Shown here in pieces: positions 22,291 through 34,350 of a stretch of 64,000 bases of DNA. The DNA comes from Cymbidium sinense (lineage: Eukaryota; Streptophyta; Magnoliopsida; Asparagales; Orchidaceae), in assembly GCA_021442155.1 (NCBI GenBank), contig CM038222.1:20470923-20534922 (forward strand), read 5' to 3'. Made by a program: the position numbers and the translations under genes. Numbering within the stretch: position 1 is the first letter of the stretch; each line of letters begins with the position of its first letter. A model generated the notes under the pieces. That model was not told the DNA's origin. It did no database searches and saw only the letters and a program-made list of their open reading frames with translations.

Positions 22291-24240
22291 TTTTATTCTT
22301 ATGTCTTTTTTGTATAAGAATTTGGATAAAGTTTTAAATTAATATGTTTAAATAATTCAATCAAATAAAATATAAATTCTAAACATACACATACATTCAT
22401 CATTTAAGTGTGCTAAAATATGTTGCATGTATAGATACACTTAGGATTAAATCATATGAATGTTACATGTGATGGAAAGGAATGATTTAATATATGCCAT
22501 GTGGTAGCAATTCAAGTAAATTAATCTTAAGATGCTTTTCATTTTGAATAGGATTATTTAAAGTGAACCTAAACTTGAAATTAATTAATTCATTTAATAA
22601 GCAATTCACTAAAGAGAACTAAATCATATTAATATACTTTAGAAAGTGACTTAAGGCATGGATGAAAGAGGACAACCCTCTTTTTCTCTCTTTATAATAC
22701 TTAGTTGCTAAGTGTAATCAAATGAAGCAAAAGAAAATACAAATTAAAATTCTCAAATTTATTAAACTACTTCAAGTGAAATCAACCTTTCATGTTAAAT
22801 TGAATCCTTCTACATTAGAAATACAACACTAATGCCTAACAAGACTTACCACATAAGCCTTAATACACACATTTGAATTATGTTAAATGTATGTTTTATT
22901 CTATGATGTATTAGGACTTCTAGCTCTAAGTTAGATATGTGATGTGATGTATGTTTTGTTCTATGATGTATTATTTTAGATTGGATGTTAGGTGTATTTC
23001 AGAGATGGATGATAGGCCAATATTATTTGTTTTTTTGCATGGGATTATGCTTAAGGATGCTTAAAAATAAATGTGAATGCTCTTTTGCAAAGTTGATTAA
23101 ATCCTTAAGCATAATCCAAGTTAGATAGGTGGGTTTAGTTATGTGTAGGGTGCTAAGTTCAAATTATAAATACAGATTATATGTATATTTAGTTAACCTC
23201 TTTTTTATAGGTGTAGATTTACTTTTCCCATATAAATGTAATTTTGCAATAGGAATTAGGATTAGTACTATGAGGGATTAGGATGAATAGTGGCTAGAAG
23301 GCTTTGTCCTAGGGTGCCCTATGATGCCTTTGAAGCAAGAACCATCCAAATCAAAGAAGGAACCAAATCAGAAATGGAGATATGAAGAAGACCCCATTTA
23401 TTTAATACCATTATATTATTCTTTCATATTCAGGTGTGTAGCATCTTTTATATAATTTATATTTTGTTTGATGTTATGTTTATATGTTATGACAACATTT
23501 CATAGTTTCTTAAATGACCGATGCTTTAATGTGTGGCTTGGATATGAGTAGGCTCTTAGGATAAAAATAACTTTTCTACCCAACTAATCTCTCATAACTA
23601 AATTTTAAACAACTCATAACCTCATCATAAAGCCTAAGACATAAATAAAATAATTAAAAGATTTAGTAACCCCTTAGCTATATGTTTGTATGTTTCACAT
23701 CGTGAATGGATATTCTTTCTCTCTTGAACATGATGGATCTCCATCCTTGCATGATAAAGGAATGCTTAACCTATTAAGGCATCCCTTGTGGTGTAGAACA
23801 CCTTCTTCTAGCTGATTTGACCCATAACCAAAATGATGTGTCTAAAATAAAATAAAATTTGAAAAGATTTCTCATCTATAGATTAAGTCATATGCTCATA
23901 CCACTCATGCTCTAGCCTCTTAGGGAGTGTGTTTAGGACTTTAGTATCTTTCTAGTTAAATAACTACACTAGCTATCTTGCAATTCATAAGACTAAACTA
24001 CTTGGTTTTAAAATCATAGGGGGAGTTAGCTAGCAACCACTCTAGGTGGTTATTAGTCCAGAAGTCAGACAATTTATTCTCTCTTGTGGAAGTAAACCAT
24101 TATGTCTATCTGTTACTTAGATTTAGGTGGTGCTTTAGTTCATACTAAAGTTCTCAAGATTTAGGATCCGAGGTTGCTATTTCTTTCGGGTTACAATTAG
24201 AAATCCTCACCTCGTAGGCATTCCCACAACCTTGTGTTGG
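22291..24240. other. AT-rich remainder of nested insert
   Basis: AT-rich sequence has no gene-like frames. It contains a diverged direct repeat of TATGTTTTRTTCTATGATGT at 22,890-22,972 and a 20-bp GGATTATGCTTAAGGATGCT region whose inverse recurs ~70 bp further on (a possible hairpin, 23,040-23,118). It is mirrored at about 50,330-52,370. Confidence 0.5.
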
Positions 24241-24895
24241 TGGATAACTCTAGTACATTCATAGACCCATCATGCCTTAGGAGTCTTTATTACATGATTA
24301 GGTCCATTGTAGGGTGATGCATCAAAAAGTACATCATACCTCAATGTTGTACTTGATCACCTCAAAAAGTACCCCCCTATGATCTGCGTGGTGTTCCACC
24401 CCCCCCCCAATCCCTACATCAAAAATAAACATCATAAGGCCCTCCTTGTTCATTGAATCCTCTCAACATCATCTTTTTTTTTTTTGAGTTTGGAGATGTT
24501 GATCCTCAAGGGTTCTTAGACTCATAATTTGACCGATACACATGGGTCAAAAAACTTTGGATAGCCCAGTATCGCCAACATCCACTGTAATGTAAAGAGC
24601 TAGTTCTGACGTCCCTAGAGTAAGTCTTCATTACTGAATGTAACTCTTAAGATGTCCTTCGAGTGGCATGCCTCCTCTTTAGTAGCCTAAGCTAAGCATA
24701 TCTTTAGATCAAGTAAGGCCTTGATTAGTGATTCCCTCATCTCTTTGGATAAAACAAGGGTGTCGTATATTCTTAACTTAGCTGGAAACTTTCTAAGGTG
24801 AGTTAGGACATTGTAATCAACTATGGCTTGCTCCTCCACAAGCATATCCATGGGTAGAGCATCTTATGGAGGGGTATCTCAACACCAAAATGAAT
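24241..24895 (-). pseudogene. Gypsy protease N-terminal part (left)
   Basis: The minus strand gives VDYNVLTHLRKFPAKLRIYD, TLVLSKEMRESLIKALLDL, then HSKDILRVTFSNEDLL and, much damaged, INISKLKKKKMMLRGFNEQG. The catalytic Asp region is badly eroded here. A private ~40-bp G-rich segment (plus-strand 24,372-24,412, with a run of ten C) interrupts it. The right-arm copy at 49,340-49,824 is better. Aspartic protease would cut the Gag-Pol polyprotein. Confidence 0.7.
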
Positions 24896-24921
24896 GACTT
24901 GCTTACCTTTATCCTGAGGTG

Positions 24922-25215
24922 CTACCCTAGGAGGTAAAACTTTTCCACTGCTAGGTTGACTTCAGTGACTTCTTGGAATGATGAGCTTGTAAAAAGTTTT
25001 ACCTTTTCATCAGGCATACCAACAGCTTCTCCTATGGGATCCTCAGAGTTAGTTATCTCCAAGTAAATCTCAAGAGGTGAACTCGATTGATTCAGAGAAG
25101 GATAATCTGACTCTAAATAAAAAAGGAAAGGATCAAAACTATTAGAGTTATTATTTTTATTTAGACTCGTAGAGCTTTCAATAGGAATAAAATCAAGAGC
25201 ATAAGAAGCGAACAA
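24922..25215 (-). pseudogene. Gypsy gag-protease linker (left)
   Basis: A 97-residue open frame reads MFASYALDFIPIESSTSLNK, a Ser/Asn-rich part, then PLEIYLEITNSEDPIGEAVG. It is the low-complexity linker between Gag and the protease. The aligned right-arm stretch (48,996-49,184) starts STSDALDFISIESSLSLNKN, which confirms that both come from one coding sequence. There is no catalytic motif in this piece. Confidence 0.65.
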
Positions 25216-25219
25216 TATA

Positions 25220-26366
25220 TAAGTATTTCAGCTTTCTTCATTAATTTCTTTTTGGGTGGAGGTACATGATAAAAATCATGTAATGTAAGCGGAGTAAGAG
25301 ATTTACTGCCCTTATCCACACAATTCTCCTGCCAGTAGAAGAGGAGCTAGTAGAAAGGTAGTCTACAACATGGAGGGAGTAGACCTCGCACTGGGTGCAT
25401 CTACGGACTGCCCGAGCAAATATATGTTGCTATCAAGAAGCTATCACCTTCCCTGCCATCTTTTGTAACCAAATTCTAGCAATACGTAACTGAACGAAGT
25501 AACCCACTTCACCCCAAGGAAAGCTTCTTGATCTTAGAAATAATCTTCTTAGAGGTTTGAGGGAGATATACTAACCTTCTTTGGTCTTAAGAGGATCGCA
25601 AGTATCCCCAAGGATTACTCTAATAGAACTAGATGGTTATTCTAATAAGTATTCCCTAGGGATAACTATGGCTCTCAACTTCTACTTGCACTCAAGCTAG
25701 TCTTTAAAAGTGATACAATCCTCTAAGACATGGCCTAACATGCGATGGTTGGGGCAATAGCTAGGATCATCGCTCTTGCCCACTTCCTCCCTCTTAGGCT
25801 CTGGTAACTAAAAGTCAGGTTTCTTTAAGAGATTCTTAAAGATTTTCCTAACTACCTCCCTCTTGAATGAATATGGCTTATTCAATCTATGAGTAGGTGA
25901 AAAGTAGCTACCTAATGAATATGAATACCGCTAGCTAAGGTGGTGGAAATGGTCAGCCTAGATGAAGGTCAAGAAAGGGCAACTGCTTCCTAATGCTTGT
26001 TTGTTGACTAATTTCTCAAAAATTAAAGGTAAAGCCCTTAAGTATGAAGGTGACCGAGCCTTGGATATTCTTGAGAAGAATCTCAATGGCATGTTGTTCG
26101 AACAACTGTTTCATGCTGAAGGCCACCCGAGAATGTAATCAATAATTGAGTTTTTATTTAAAATGAGGTCACCTACAATCACTCCAACAAACCTCTTGAT
26201 GAAGAGGTGTCTAACAAAAGTCTTCACCAAACCTAAGGCTGACATCAATCAAATGCAACACTGACATCATTGATAAAAGAGAAAGTGTCATATCGGCAAC
26301 AAATGCTCAAAGTAATGTGTTATCATGGACTCCCACTGGCATCAAAGATCTCAAAGGAAGGTGGGA
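25220..26366 (-). pseudogene. Gypsy gag relic (left)
   Basis: It starts at the satellite border with PPSFEIFDASGSP (26,366 downward), the usual FDGS-type beginning of the gag core, so the true N-terminus is missing. A mid part reads MKQLFEQHAIEILLKNIQGS. The C-terminal zinc-binding string SYCPNHRMLGHVLEDCITFK (minus, cysteines at 25,754-25,756 and 25,715-25,717) is intact here, whereas the right arm has Tyr for Asp before the last Cys. Gag would package element RNA in a virus-like particle. Frameshifts abound. Confidence 0.75.
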
Positions 26367-26928
26367 CAAAACCATAAATAAAATGAAAACTAAATAAAAA
26401 CCTAAACCTAAAAAATAAACCTAAAAATAAATAAAAAATAAAACCTAAATCCTAAACTAAAATATACATAAACATAAAATAAACAAAATAAAGGAAACAT
26501 AAAGCTAAACTAAAATAAACTAAACTAAATTAAATAATACCTCAACCTAAACCAAAAATAAACTAAACCTAAACCTTAAACTAAATAAAATAAAATTAAA
26601 TTAAAATAAACCTAAACCCAAAACTAAAAAAACCATAAAATAAACCAAAAATAAAACCTAAAACCTAAACCTAAAAAATAAAATAAAACCTAAACATATA
26701 CCTAAAATAAAATAAAACCTAAACCTAAAAAAAAAAATAAAACTAAATAAAAACTAAACATAAACTTAAACTTAAACCTAAAAAATAAACTAAATTTAAA
26801 AAACATAAACTAAAATAAATAAACTTAAAATAAAAAAACTAAACTAAGTAAAATAAAAAAATATAAATAAAAATAAATAAAATAAATAAAATAAATATAA
26901 AATAAATAAATAAACTAAAAAAATAAAC

Positions 26929-26957
26929 TTACCGCTTTTCTTAATTTAAAAAAAATC
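26929..26957 (+). repeat. Satellite junction motif
   Basis: CTTACCGCTTTTCTTAATTT followed by an A run, at the change from a degenerate to a canonical block, as at 7,356. Confidence 0.55.
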
Positions 26958-28470
26958 AAAACACTAAACCTAAACCTAAACCTAAATAAACCTTAAATCC
27001 TAAACCCTAAACCCAAAACCCTAAACCATAAACTAATAAACTCTAAACCAAAATAAAATAAACCCTAAACCCTAAAAAAAAACTACCTAAACCCTAAATG
27101 TTAAACAAACACTAAACTCTAAACCTAAACCCTAAACCCTAACCCTAACTTAACTAAACCTAAACCTAAACCCTAAACTAAACTAAACTAAACTTAAACC
27201 AACTAAACCTAAACCTAAAACCTAAACCCTAAAGCTAAACTTAAACCTTAAACTAAAAACTCTAAACCTAAAGCTAAACACTACCCCAAATAAACCTAAA
27301 CTTACCTAAATCCTAAACCTAAAACCCTAAACCCTAAACTAAACCCTAAACCCTAAACCCTAAAACTTAAAACCTAAACTAAACAAAAATAAAATAAATA
27401 AATAATAAAAATAAAATAAAACCAAAACTAAAATCTAAACCTAAACTTAAAAATAAAATAAAAATAAACTAATAAAATAAACTAAATAAAATAAATAAAA
27501 CCTAAACTAAACTAAAAAATAAAATAAACTAAGAATAAATAACTAAATAAAATAAACCTAAAATAAAAACTAAATAAAAACCTAAACCTAAAAAATAAAC
27601 CTAAAAATAAATAAAAAATAAAACCTATACCCTAAACTAAAAATAAAAACTAAACCTAAAATAAAAGTGAAAAAAAAAACCTAAACCTAAAATAAACTAA
27701 ATCTAAACCCTAAACTAAATAAAATAAAATAAACTAAAAAATAAAATGTAAAAATAAACCTAAAAGAAAAACCTAAAACCTTAACCCTAAACCTAAACTA
27801 AATAAAACATAAAAATAAAATAAATAAAATAACCTAAACCAAAATGAAAAATAAAATAAAATATAAAAAGTTAAACCAAAAGTCAAACCTAAAAAGAAAT
27901 TAAAATAAAAATTAAAAACTAAACTAAAATATAATAAATAAAAACTTAAATTAAAATAAAAAATATACCTAAAATAAAATAAATAAATACTAAATAAAAA
28001 CCTTAACCTAAAAAATAAACCTAAAAATAAAACATAAGAATAAATAAAATATAAAACCTAAACCCTAAACTAAAAAAAAAACCTAAACCTAAAATAAAAA
28101 TAAAAATAAAACCCTAAACCAAAACTAAGATAAACTAAACTAAAATAAATAAAACCTAAACCTAAACCTAAACCTAAACCAAAAAAAAATAGAATAAACT
28201 AAAATAAATAAACCTAAAATAAACCTAAAATATAAACCTCAAACCTAATAAAATAAAAACCTAAACCTAAAAATAAAATATAAAACCTGAACCTAAAAAA
28301 TAAAAAAAAATGAAAAAACTCAACTAAAAAATAAGCCTAAACCTAAACCTAAACCTAAAAAAAAAGCTAAAATTAATAAACCTAAATTAAATAAACTAAA
28401 CTAAATAAAAATAAACCTAAATAAAAATAAGTATAAAATAAAGTAAAATAAATAAACTAAATAAACCTAA

Positions 28471-28501
28471 ACCTACCAGTATACTTAATGTTTTAAAAAA
28501 A
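28471..28501 (+). repeat. Satellite junction motif
   Basis: CCTACCAGTATACTTAATG followed by TTTTAAAAAA, a clear copy of the recurring junction. Confidence 0.6.
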
Positions 28502-29479
28502 TGTAAAAATTAAAAAAAATTAATTAACAAAAAATCCTAAACTCTAAACCCGAAACCCTAATCCTACAACTCAGAACTCTAAACCCTAAACCCTATACCA
28601 TAAAACCCTAAACCCTAAACCCTAAACCCTAATCCTTAAAATCTACAACACTAAACACTAAACCCTAAACCCAAACCCTAAACTCTAAATCGTAAACCCT
28701 AAACCCTAAACCCTAAAAACCTAAAAAGTTAAATTTATATTAAATAAAACTTAAAAATAAAATAAATAAAAAACATAAACCTAAATAAAATAAATAAAAA
28801 ATGCATAAACTAAAACCTAAACCTAAACTTAAACATAAACCTAAACCTAAACCTAAAAATAAAATAAAATAAAATTAAAAATAAATTAAAATAAAATAAA
28901 TAAAAACCTAAACTAAACTAAAAAATAAATTAAGCCAAAAACTAAAAAACCTAAATAAAATAAAAACTAAATGTAAAATTAAAATACAATAAACCTAAAA
29001 TAAAATATAATAAAATAAAAACTAAATAAATACCTAAAACTAAAAAAACCTAAAATAAATGAAAAATAAATCCAAAACCCTAATCTAAAACATTTAAACC
29101 TAAAATAAATAAAATAAAATAAACTAAAATAAAATAAACTAAAATAAAATAAACCTAAACCTAAAATAAACTAAAGACTCTAAACTAAATATAAAATAAA
29201 CTAAAATAAACCTAAACAAAACTAAAGTTAAAAAATAAGCCTAAAATAAACAAAAACTAAACCGAGAAAATAAAATAAAACCTACCAAAAAATAATTAAA
29301 ATAAACCAAAAAATAATTAAAATGGAAAACTACTAAAGAAACATAAACATAAACCTAACAAAAATAAACTAATAAAAAAATAAAATCATAAATGATCTAA
29401 AATTAAAATAAACTAAAATACTAAAATGAGCTACTGCTGTTTGCTTTAAAATCACTCTACCTTAAACTAATCATAAGCA

Positions 29480-29808
29480 TAGCCTGTGCCTCCATAAGGC
29501 CATGACCCAGACCCTAACTCCTAGGCCCTAGGCCCTGACCTAAACTTAAACTGAGCACTGAGAGAGGCCCACCTGACCCTGATACAACCCCTATCATGGG
29601 CTTGATCCTACTGATCTGAGCCACTGGGCCTAAACTGAGCTGACCACCACTGGGTTGAACCCTGACCTGGGCCTGAGCCAAGGCCTAGAGCCCTTGAACC
29701 TGAAGGCCACAAGAATACTGAGCCAAACAGACTGAGCTGACCATTGAACCCAGGCTGATACCTGAGCCCTCACCCTGGGCCCTAGATCGGCGTGAGCCCT
29801 AGGCCACA
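29480..29808. repeat. GC-rich island 1
   Basis: GGCCCTAGGCCCTGACC, GAGCCCTAGGCC and CCTGAGCC words fill the place just after a diverged junction motif (29,431) where other units have CCCTAAA. Words fit CCCTAAA changed to CCCTGAG, CCCTGGG or CCCTAGG. A 61-codon reverse open frame is incidental. Confidence 0.7.
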
Positions 29809-30840
29809 AAACCAAAATAAAAGACTTAAATAAGATGATTAAAGACCACTTAAATAATAAGATAAATATAAACCTAAAACTAAATAAATAAATAAAACTA
29901 AACTAAAATAAGCCTAAACTGATCCTACCTAAAATAAACTAAAATATAAACCTAAGATAAAAATTAATTAATAAAATAAACCTAAATAAAATAAAAAATA
30001 AAATGGTAATAATCCTAAACTAGTAAATTTAAAAAAAAAATCTACCCTAAACCATAAACCATTGGCCTAATCCTAAATCATAACTAAACCCTAAAATCTA
30101 CAAACCTAAAAACTCTAAACTAACTCTAAATAAATAAAAAAATGACCACTATAAAGCATAAAAATAATAAAAAAAACCTAAACCAAAATAAAATAAAATA
30201 AAATATAATAAAAACCTAAAATTAAAACCAAACCTAAACTAAATGTAAACTAAACTGATCTTAAAAATAAAATAAATAAAATAAAACTAAACTAAAATAA
30301 AATAAATACTAAACTAAACTAAAATAAAATAAACTTAAATAAAATAAAATAAAACTAAATAAAACCTAAACCTAAAGTAATAAATAAAAATAAAACCTAA
30401 ACCTAAAATAAAAAAAAAACTAAACTAAAATAAATAAAATGAGATAAACCTAAAGCAACTAAAATAAATTAAACTAAAATAAAACAAATAAACTAAAAAA
30501 ATACTAAACCTAAACCCTAAACTAAATAAAATAAAATAAACTAAAATAAACCTAAAACTAAACTAAAAAAATAAATCCTAAAATAAACCTAAGAAACCAA
30601 AACATAAACCAAAAAAAAATAAAATAAAATGCCTAAAATAAAAGTAAAACCTAAAACCAAAATAAAATAAAATAAACTAAAATAATAAAATTAAATAAAA
30701 AAATAAACGAAATAAATAAAATAAATTAAATAAACTGATTAAATTAAAATAATTAAAAAAATTAAAATCTGGGTTTGATTTTTATTTAAAAAAATGAAAC
30801 CCTAAATCTAAAATGACTACCACTAAACTTAAACAGAAAC

Positions 30841-31132
30841 CTGACCTAAAAACTGAGCCTAACCACTAAAACTTAAACCCTGCAAACCACTGAGCCACAC
30901 CAACCATAAGCCCTACCACTGATCACATGCCCTGAGACCCACTGGACCTAGGCTGAGCCCTGATCACTGGGCCACTGACCATGGGCCAGCCCAAATGACA
31001 CCCAGGCCCTGAGCCACCAACTGAGCCCTAGGCCCTGAGCCACTGAGCCCTGAGCCCAGACCCTGACCCCTGACCCTGAGCCACAAAACTGAGCCTAAGA
31101 TCTGGGCCACCTGGGCCACAACCAAACTGAGG
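30841..31132. repeat. GC-rich island 2
   Basis: CCCTGAGCCACTGAGCC-type words follow the junction-like string at 30,768. Flanks return abruptly to AT-rich AAATAAA words. Confidence 0.7.
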
Positions 31133-31870
31133 CTAAACTAAAAAAATGGGTTAAAACCAATAGATAAATATTAACCTGATAACTACCTTTAAAATATAAA
31201 ATGAAAATAAATTAAAGATAAGATAAACCTAAACTAAGATAAATAAAAACCCTACCAAGACTAAATAAAATAAAATAAACTAAAATAAACCTACTAAGCT
31301 AAAAATAATGCCTAAAATAAACCTAAAATAGAGCTTCACCTCATCTAAATGATAAAACCTAAACTGATCTTAAACTTAAAAAAAAAAAAAAAAAACTAAA
31401 CTAAAATAAAATAAAGAAAAGAAAAAACTAAAATAAAATAAACCTAAAATGAAATAAAAAAAACAAAATAAAACCTAAACCTAAAAAACCTAAAATAAAA
31501 TAAAATAAAACTTAAACCCTAAACTAAAAAATGTAAACTTGAAATAAAATAAAATAATAAAACTAAACTGAAACCTAAATAAACTAAACCAAAACCCTAA
31601 ACTAAATAAAATAAAATAAACTAAAATAAACCTAAAACTAAACTGAAGATAAAACCTAAAATAAACTAAAAACCAAAAAACCTAAAATAAAATAAAAAAC
31701 CTACACCTAAAATAAAAAAATAAAAACCTAAAATAAAATAAAATAAACTAAATAATAATTAAAATAATAATAAACTAAAATAAAATAAAATAAATTAAAT
31801 AAACTATTAAATAAAATTAAACTAAATTTATAAACTGACCCTGGGTTGCTTAATTTTTTGTTTAAAATGC

Positions 31871-32180
31871 TAACCAGGCCCCAGATGGGTAAAACCTGAC
31901 CCTACTGACCACTGTCGGCCAGCTACTGGGCCACTGGGCCTAAACCTCTAACTGACCACTGACCCCAAAACTACCCTACCCTGTATCCACTGAGCCACTG
32001 ATCACTGAGGCTGAGCTGACCATTACTATGACAGGCCCTGGGCCCTAGGCCTAATGCTGGGCCCTGAGGCTGAGGCCTGGGCCCTGGGCCCTGGGCCCCA
32101 GGCCCCCACCCAAGGCCTAAACTGAGCCTAGACCCTGCTCCCTATCATGGGCCACAAAAACCTAAACCTGGGCCTAGGCT
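31871..32180. repeat. GC-rich island 3
   Basis: It contains exact tandem CCCTGGG units (about 32,076-32,098) and CCCTGAGG/CCTAGG words, following the junction-like string at 31,836. It is the clearest case of a CCCTGGG heptamer in register where CCCTAAA is expected. Confidence 0.72.
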
Positions 32181-33581
32181 AAATAAACTAAAATAAATGG
32201 TTAAAAAAGCTAAACACGAATAAAAAAATAAAATAAAATAAAAAATAAAAACTAAAACATAAACTTAAACCTAAAAATAAAATAAAAAAATGAAAATAAA
32301 CTAAAATAAAATAAAGAAAAACCTAAACTAAAATTAACAAAACCTAAACCTAAACCAAAACTAAATAAAATAAAATAAACTAAAAATAAACCTAAACCTT
32401 AGCTAAAAATAATACCTAAATATAAACCTAAATTAGAAACCTCAAATCTCAACCTAAAAAAATTAAATAAAAACCTAAACCTATACGTAAAAATAAAATA
32501 TAAAACCAAACCTAAAAAAATAAAATAAAAATAAAACTCGATTATAAAACAAACTAACTAAACCTAAACCTAGAAAAAAACTAAAATAAATAAACCTAAA
32601 ATAAATAAACTAAAACTAAATAAAATAAAATAAATAAATAAAGTAAGTAAATATAAAATAAATAAACTAAACTAAACTGGCATGGTTAATTTAAAAAAAT
32701 GTAAAATAAAAAAAAAATAATTAACAAAATACCCAAAACTCTAAACTGAAATGAACCTGACTCTAAAACCACCTACCATATGCCATAAGCCACAAACCAC
32801 CACTAATCCCCAAAATCTACAATACAAACTAACAAAGGCAGAAACTACTAAATCTAGCCAGGCCAAACCACAACCAAAAAAAAAATTAAAATGTATTTTA
32901 AATAAAACCTAAAATAAAATAAATAAAAACTAAACCTAAATAAAATAAATAAATAAATGCTTAAACTAAAACATAAACTAAACTTAAACTAAAAAAAATA
33001 AAATAGATTAAAATTAAAAAACTAAACTAAAATAAAATAAATAAAAACCTAAACTAAACTAAAAAATAAATTAAGCAAAAAAAATCCTAAATAAAATAAA
33101 AACTAAATGTAAAAAAAAAATAAACCTAAAATAAAATAAAATAAAATAAAATAAAAACTAAATAAAAACCTAAACCTAAAAAATAAACATAAAATAAATG
33201 AAAAATAAATCCTAAACCCTAAACTAAAAAAATGTAAACCTAAAATAAACAAATAAAATACCCCCTAAACTAATTAATTAAACTAAAATAAATAAACTAA
33301 ACCTAAAATAAATGACCAAACTCTAAAACTAAATAAAATAAACTAAACTAAAATAAATGTAAACATAAACTAAAAATATAAAATAAATCCCAAAATAAAA
33401 TCAAAAATCTAGGCTAAAATAAATAAATAACCTAAAATAAAATCTGGGATAAAATAAAATACAAAATAACCTAAACCTAAACCTAAAAATAAACTAAAAT
33501 AAAATTTAAAAATAAAGAAATAAACTATTATAAAAATAAAATAAATAAACTAAACTGGGTTTGGCTTAAAAAAAAAAAACA

Positions 33582-33990
33582 ACTAGGCTCTGAGCTAGCT
33601 CCTAGGCCCTGAGCAGGCCCTGGGCCAATGGCAGTGAGCCCTAAACCTGGCTGACCCTGAGCCCTAGGCCTGAAGAGCTTAGGCCCTGAGCACTGCCAGC
33701 CTGGGCCCTGCCACTGACCATGAAGATCCTGAAAATCCACAGATCTCCAAAACTGGAGTTATGAGGCATGAGCCCTGGGGCTGACTGACCATGGGCCTTG
33801 AGCCCTAGAGGCCCTGAGCCAACCTGCCACCCTACCCCTGGCCCCAGGCCCACACTGCAGACCTGAGCCTACTGATCACCCCTGACTGGAGGCTAAACTG
33901 ACACTAAACCATGGAGCTTAGGCTGGCCTTACCCTAAACCCTAAACCCTAAAGTTTGAAACTTGAGCAGCCTGAAAACCTGGGCCCTAAA
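33582..33990. repeat. GC-rich island 4
   Basis: CCCTGAGC, GGGCCCTG and CCCTAGGCC words follow the junction-like string at 33,554. About 50 bp of different sequence (33,717-33,768, with CAAAACTGGAGTTATG) is embedded. CCCTAAACCCTAAACCCTAA reappears at 33,932. Two reverse open frames of 70 codons are incidental. Confidence 0.7.
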
Positions 33991-34257
33991 CCCTAAAATA
34001 CCCATAAACCTAAAACCATAAACCAAACCCACAGCTTAAACTCAAAAAAAAGAAATAAAATCCAAAAATAAAATGAATAAACAAAACCTAAACTTAAATA
34101 AATAAGATAAAATAAAATATAAAACCTAAACCTAAAAAATGAAATAAAAATAAAAGTAAACTAAAAAATAAACTTAAACCAAAACCTACAAAAATAAACT
34201 AAAATAAATAAACTACACTATAATAAATAAACTACACTAAAATAAATAAACTACACA

Positions 34258-34295
34258 TGATGGTGATGTTCATGTCGTCAAGGCTATGCCCATTC
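34258..34295 (-). pseudogene. Clipped GRP fragment at the strand switch
   Basis: On the minus strand it starts GAATGGGC like fragments A-C and reads N-G-H-S-L-D-D-M-NITI, then is cut off after about 38 bp. To its right the sequence becomes TTTAGGG-type; to its left it is CCCTAAA-type with ACTACACT words. It is the 5' edge of a GRP fragment in the orientation of the right half, and the point where the two telomere-like orientations meet. Confidence 0.72.
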
Positions 34296-34350
34296 TTAGG
34301 GTTTAGGTTTAGGTTTAGGTTTATTAGGTTTTAGGGTTTAAGTCTTGATA
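34296..34350 (-). repeat. Short TTTAGGG tract at the switch
   Basis: TTAGGGTTTAGGTTTAGGTT and TTTTAGGGTTTAAG words, the first G-strand telomere-like sequence in the window. Confidence 0.75.

Larger units (their letters stand above)
17470..24240. mobile_element. Nested insert splitting the protease (left arm)
   Basis: About 6.8 kb of non-coding-looking, AT-rich sequence lies between the two halves of the protease reading frame. The same insert occupies the same place in the right arm. From left to right on the plus strand it has a TTGACC-word region, a moderately GC-rich part with a short open frame (19,335-19,619), an ACGT-rich patch, AT-rich DNA, three ~110-bp hairpin-like repeats, and AT-rich DNA again. 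I recognise no transposase, RT or terminal repeats; edges are approximate. It could be a long solo LTR or a non-autonomous element. It entered before the inverted duplication. Confidence 0.6.
9781..26366 (-). mobile_element. Left arm: decayed Ty3-gypsy (Tat/Ogre-like) composite
   Basis: A single degenerate LTR-retrotransposon is read on the minus strand, from gag near 26,366 to an AT-rich 3' region ending at 9,781. Domains in order are gag with a C/H zinc-binding motif, a Ser-rich linker, protease, (nested insert), protease C-terminus, Lys-rich linker, RT with FVDD, RNase H and integrase C-terminal domain. The order protease-RT-RH-INT defines the Ty3-gypsy class. Sequence style (LGRPWIHENN, FAWSYEEMP, NG-x-YLKKY end) and a repeat-rich 3' UTR suggest the Tat lineage. 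Stops and frameshifts are everywhere, so it is dead. Both edges run directly into telomere-like satellite and I found no LTR pair. It is inverted relative to 47,691-60,770. Confidence 0.85.
26367..34257 (+). repeat. Telomere-like satellite with GC-rich islands
   Basis: This is a long C-strand array, mostly A-rich degenerate words, with CCCTAAA blocks at about 26,960-27,370 and 28,530-28,720. Junction motifs or diverged versions are at about 26,929, 28,471, 29,431, 30,018, 30,768, 31,836, 32,675 and 33,554. Downstream of 29,400 the CCCTAAA blocks are largely replaced by GGCC-rich islands (listed separately). No gene; short open frames here are translations of the repeat. Confidence 0.85.

Noticed and set aside
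29630..33853. Reverse open frames in GC-rich islands
   Set aside because: Gly/Pro/Trp-rich readings of GGCCCTGAG repeats, without motifs.
34257..34300. Telomere-telomere (chromosome end-to-end) fusion
   Set aside because: A head-to-head fusion gives TTTAGGG followed by CCCTAAA on one strand. Here the order is CCCTAAA then TTTAGGG, the opposite.
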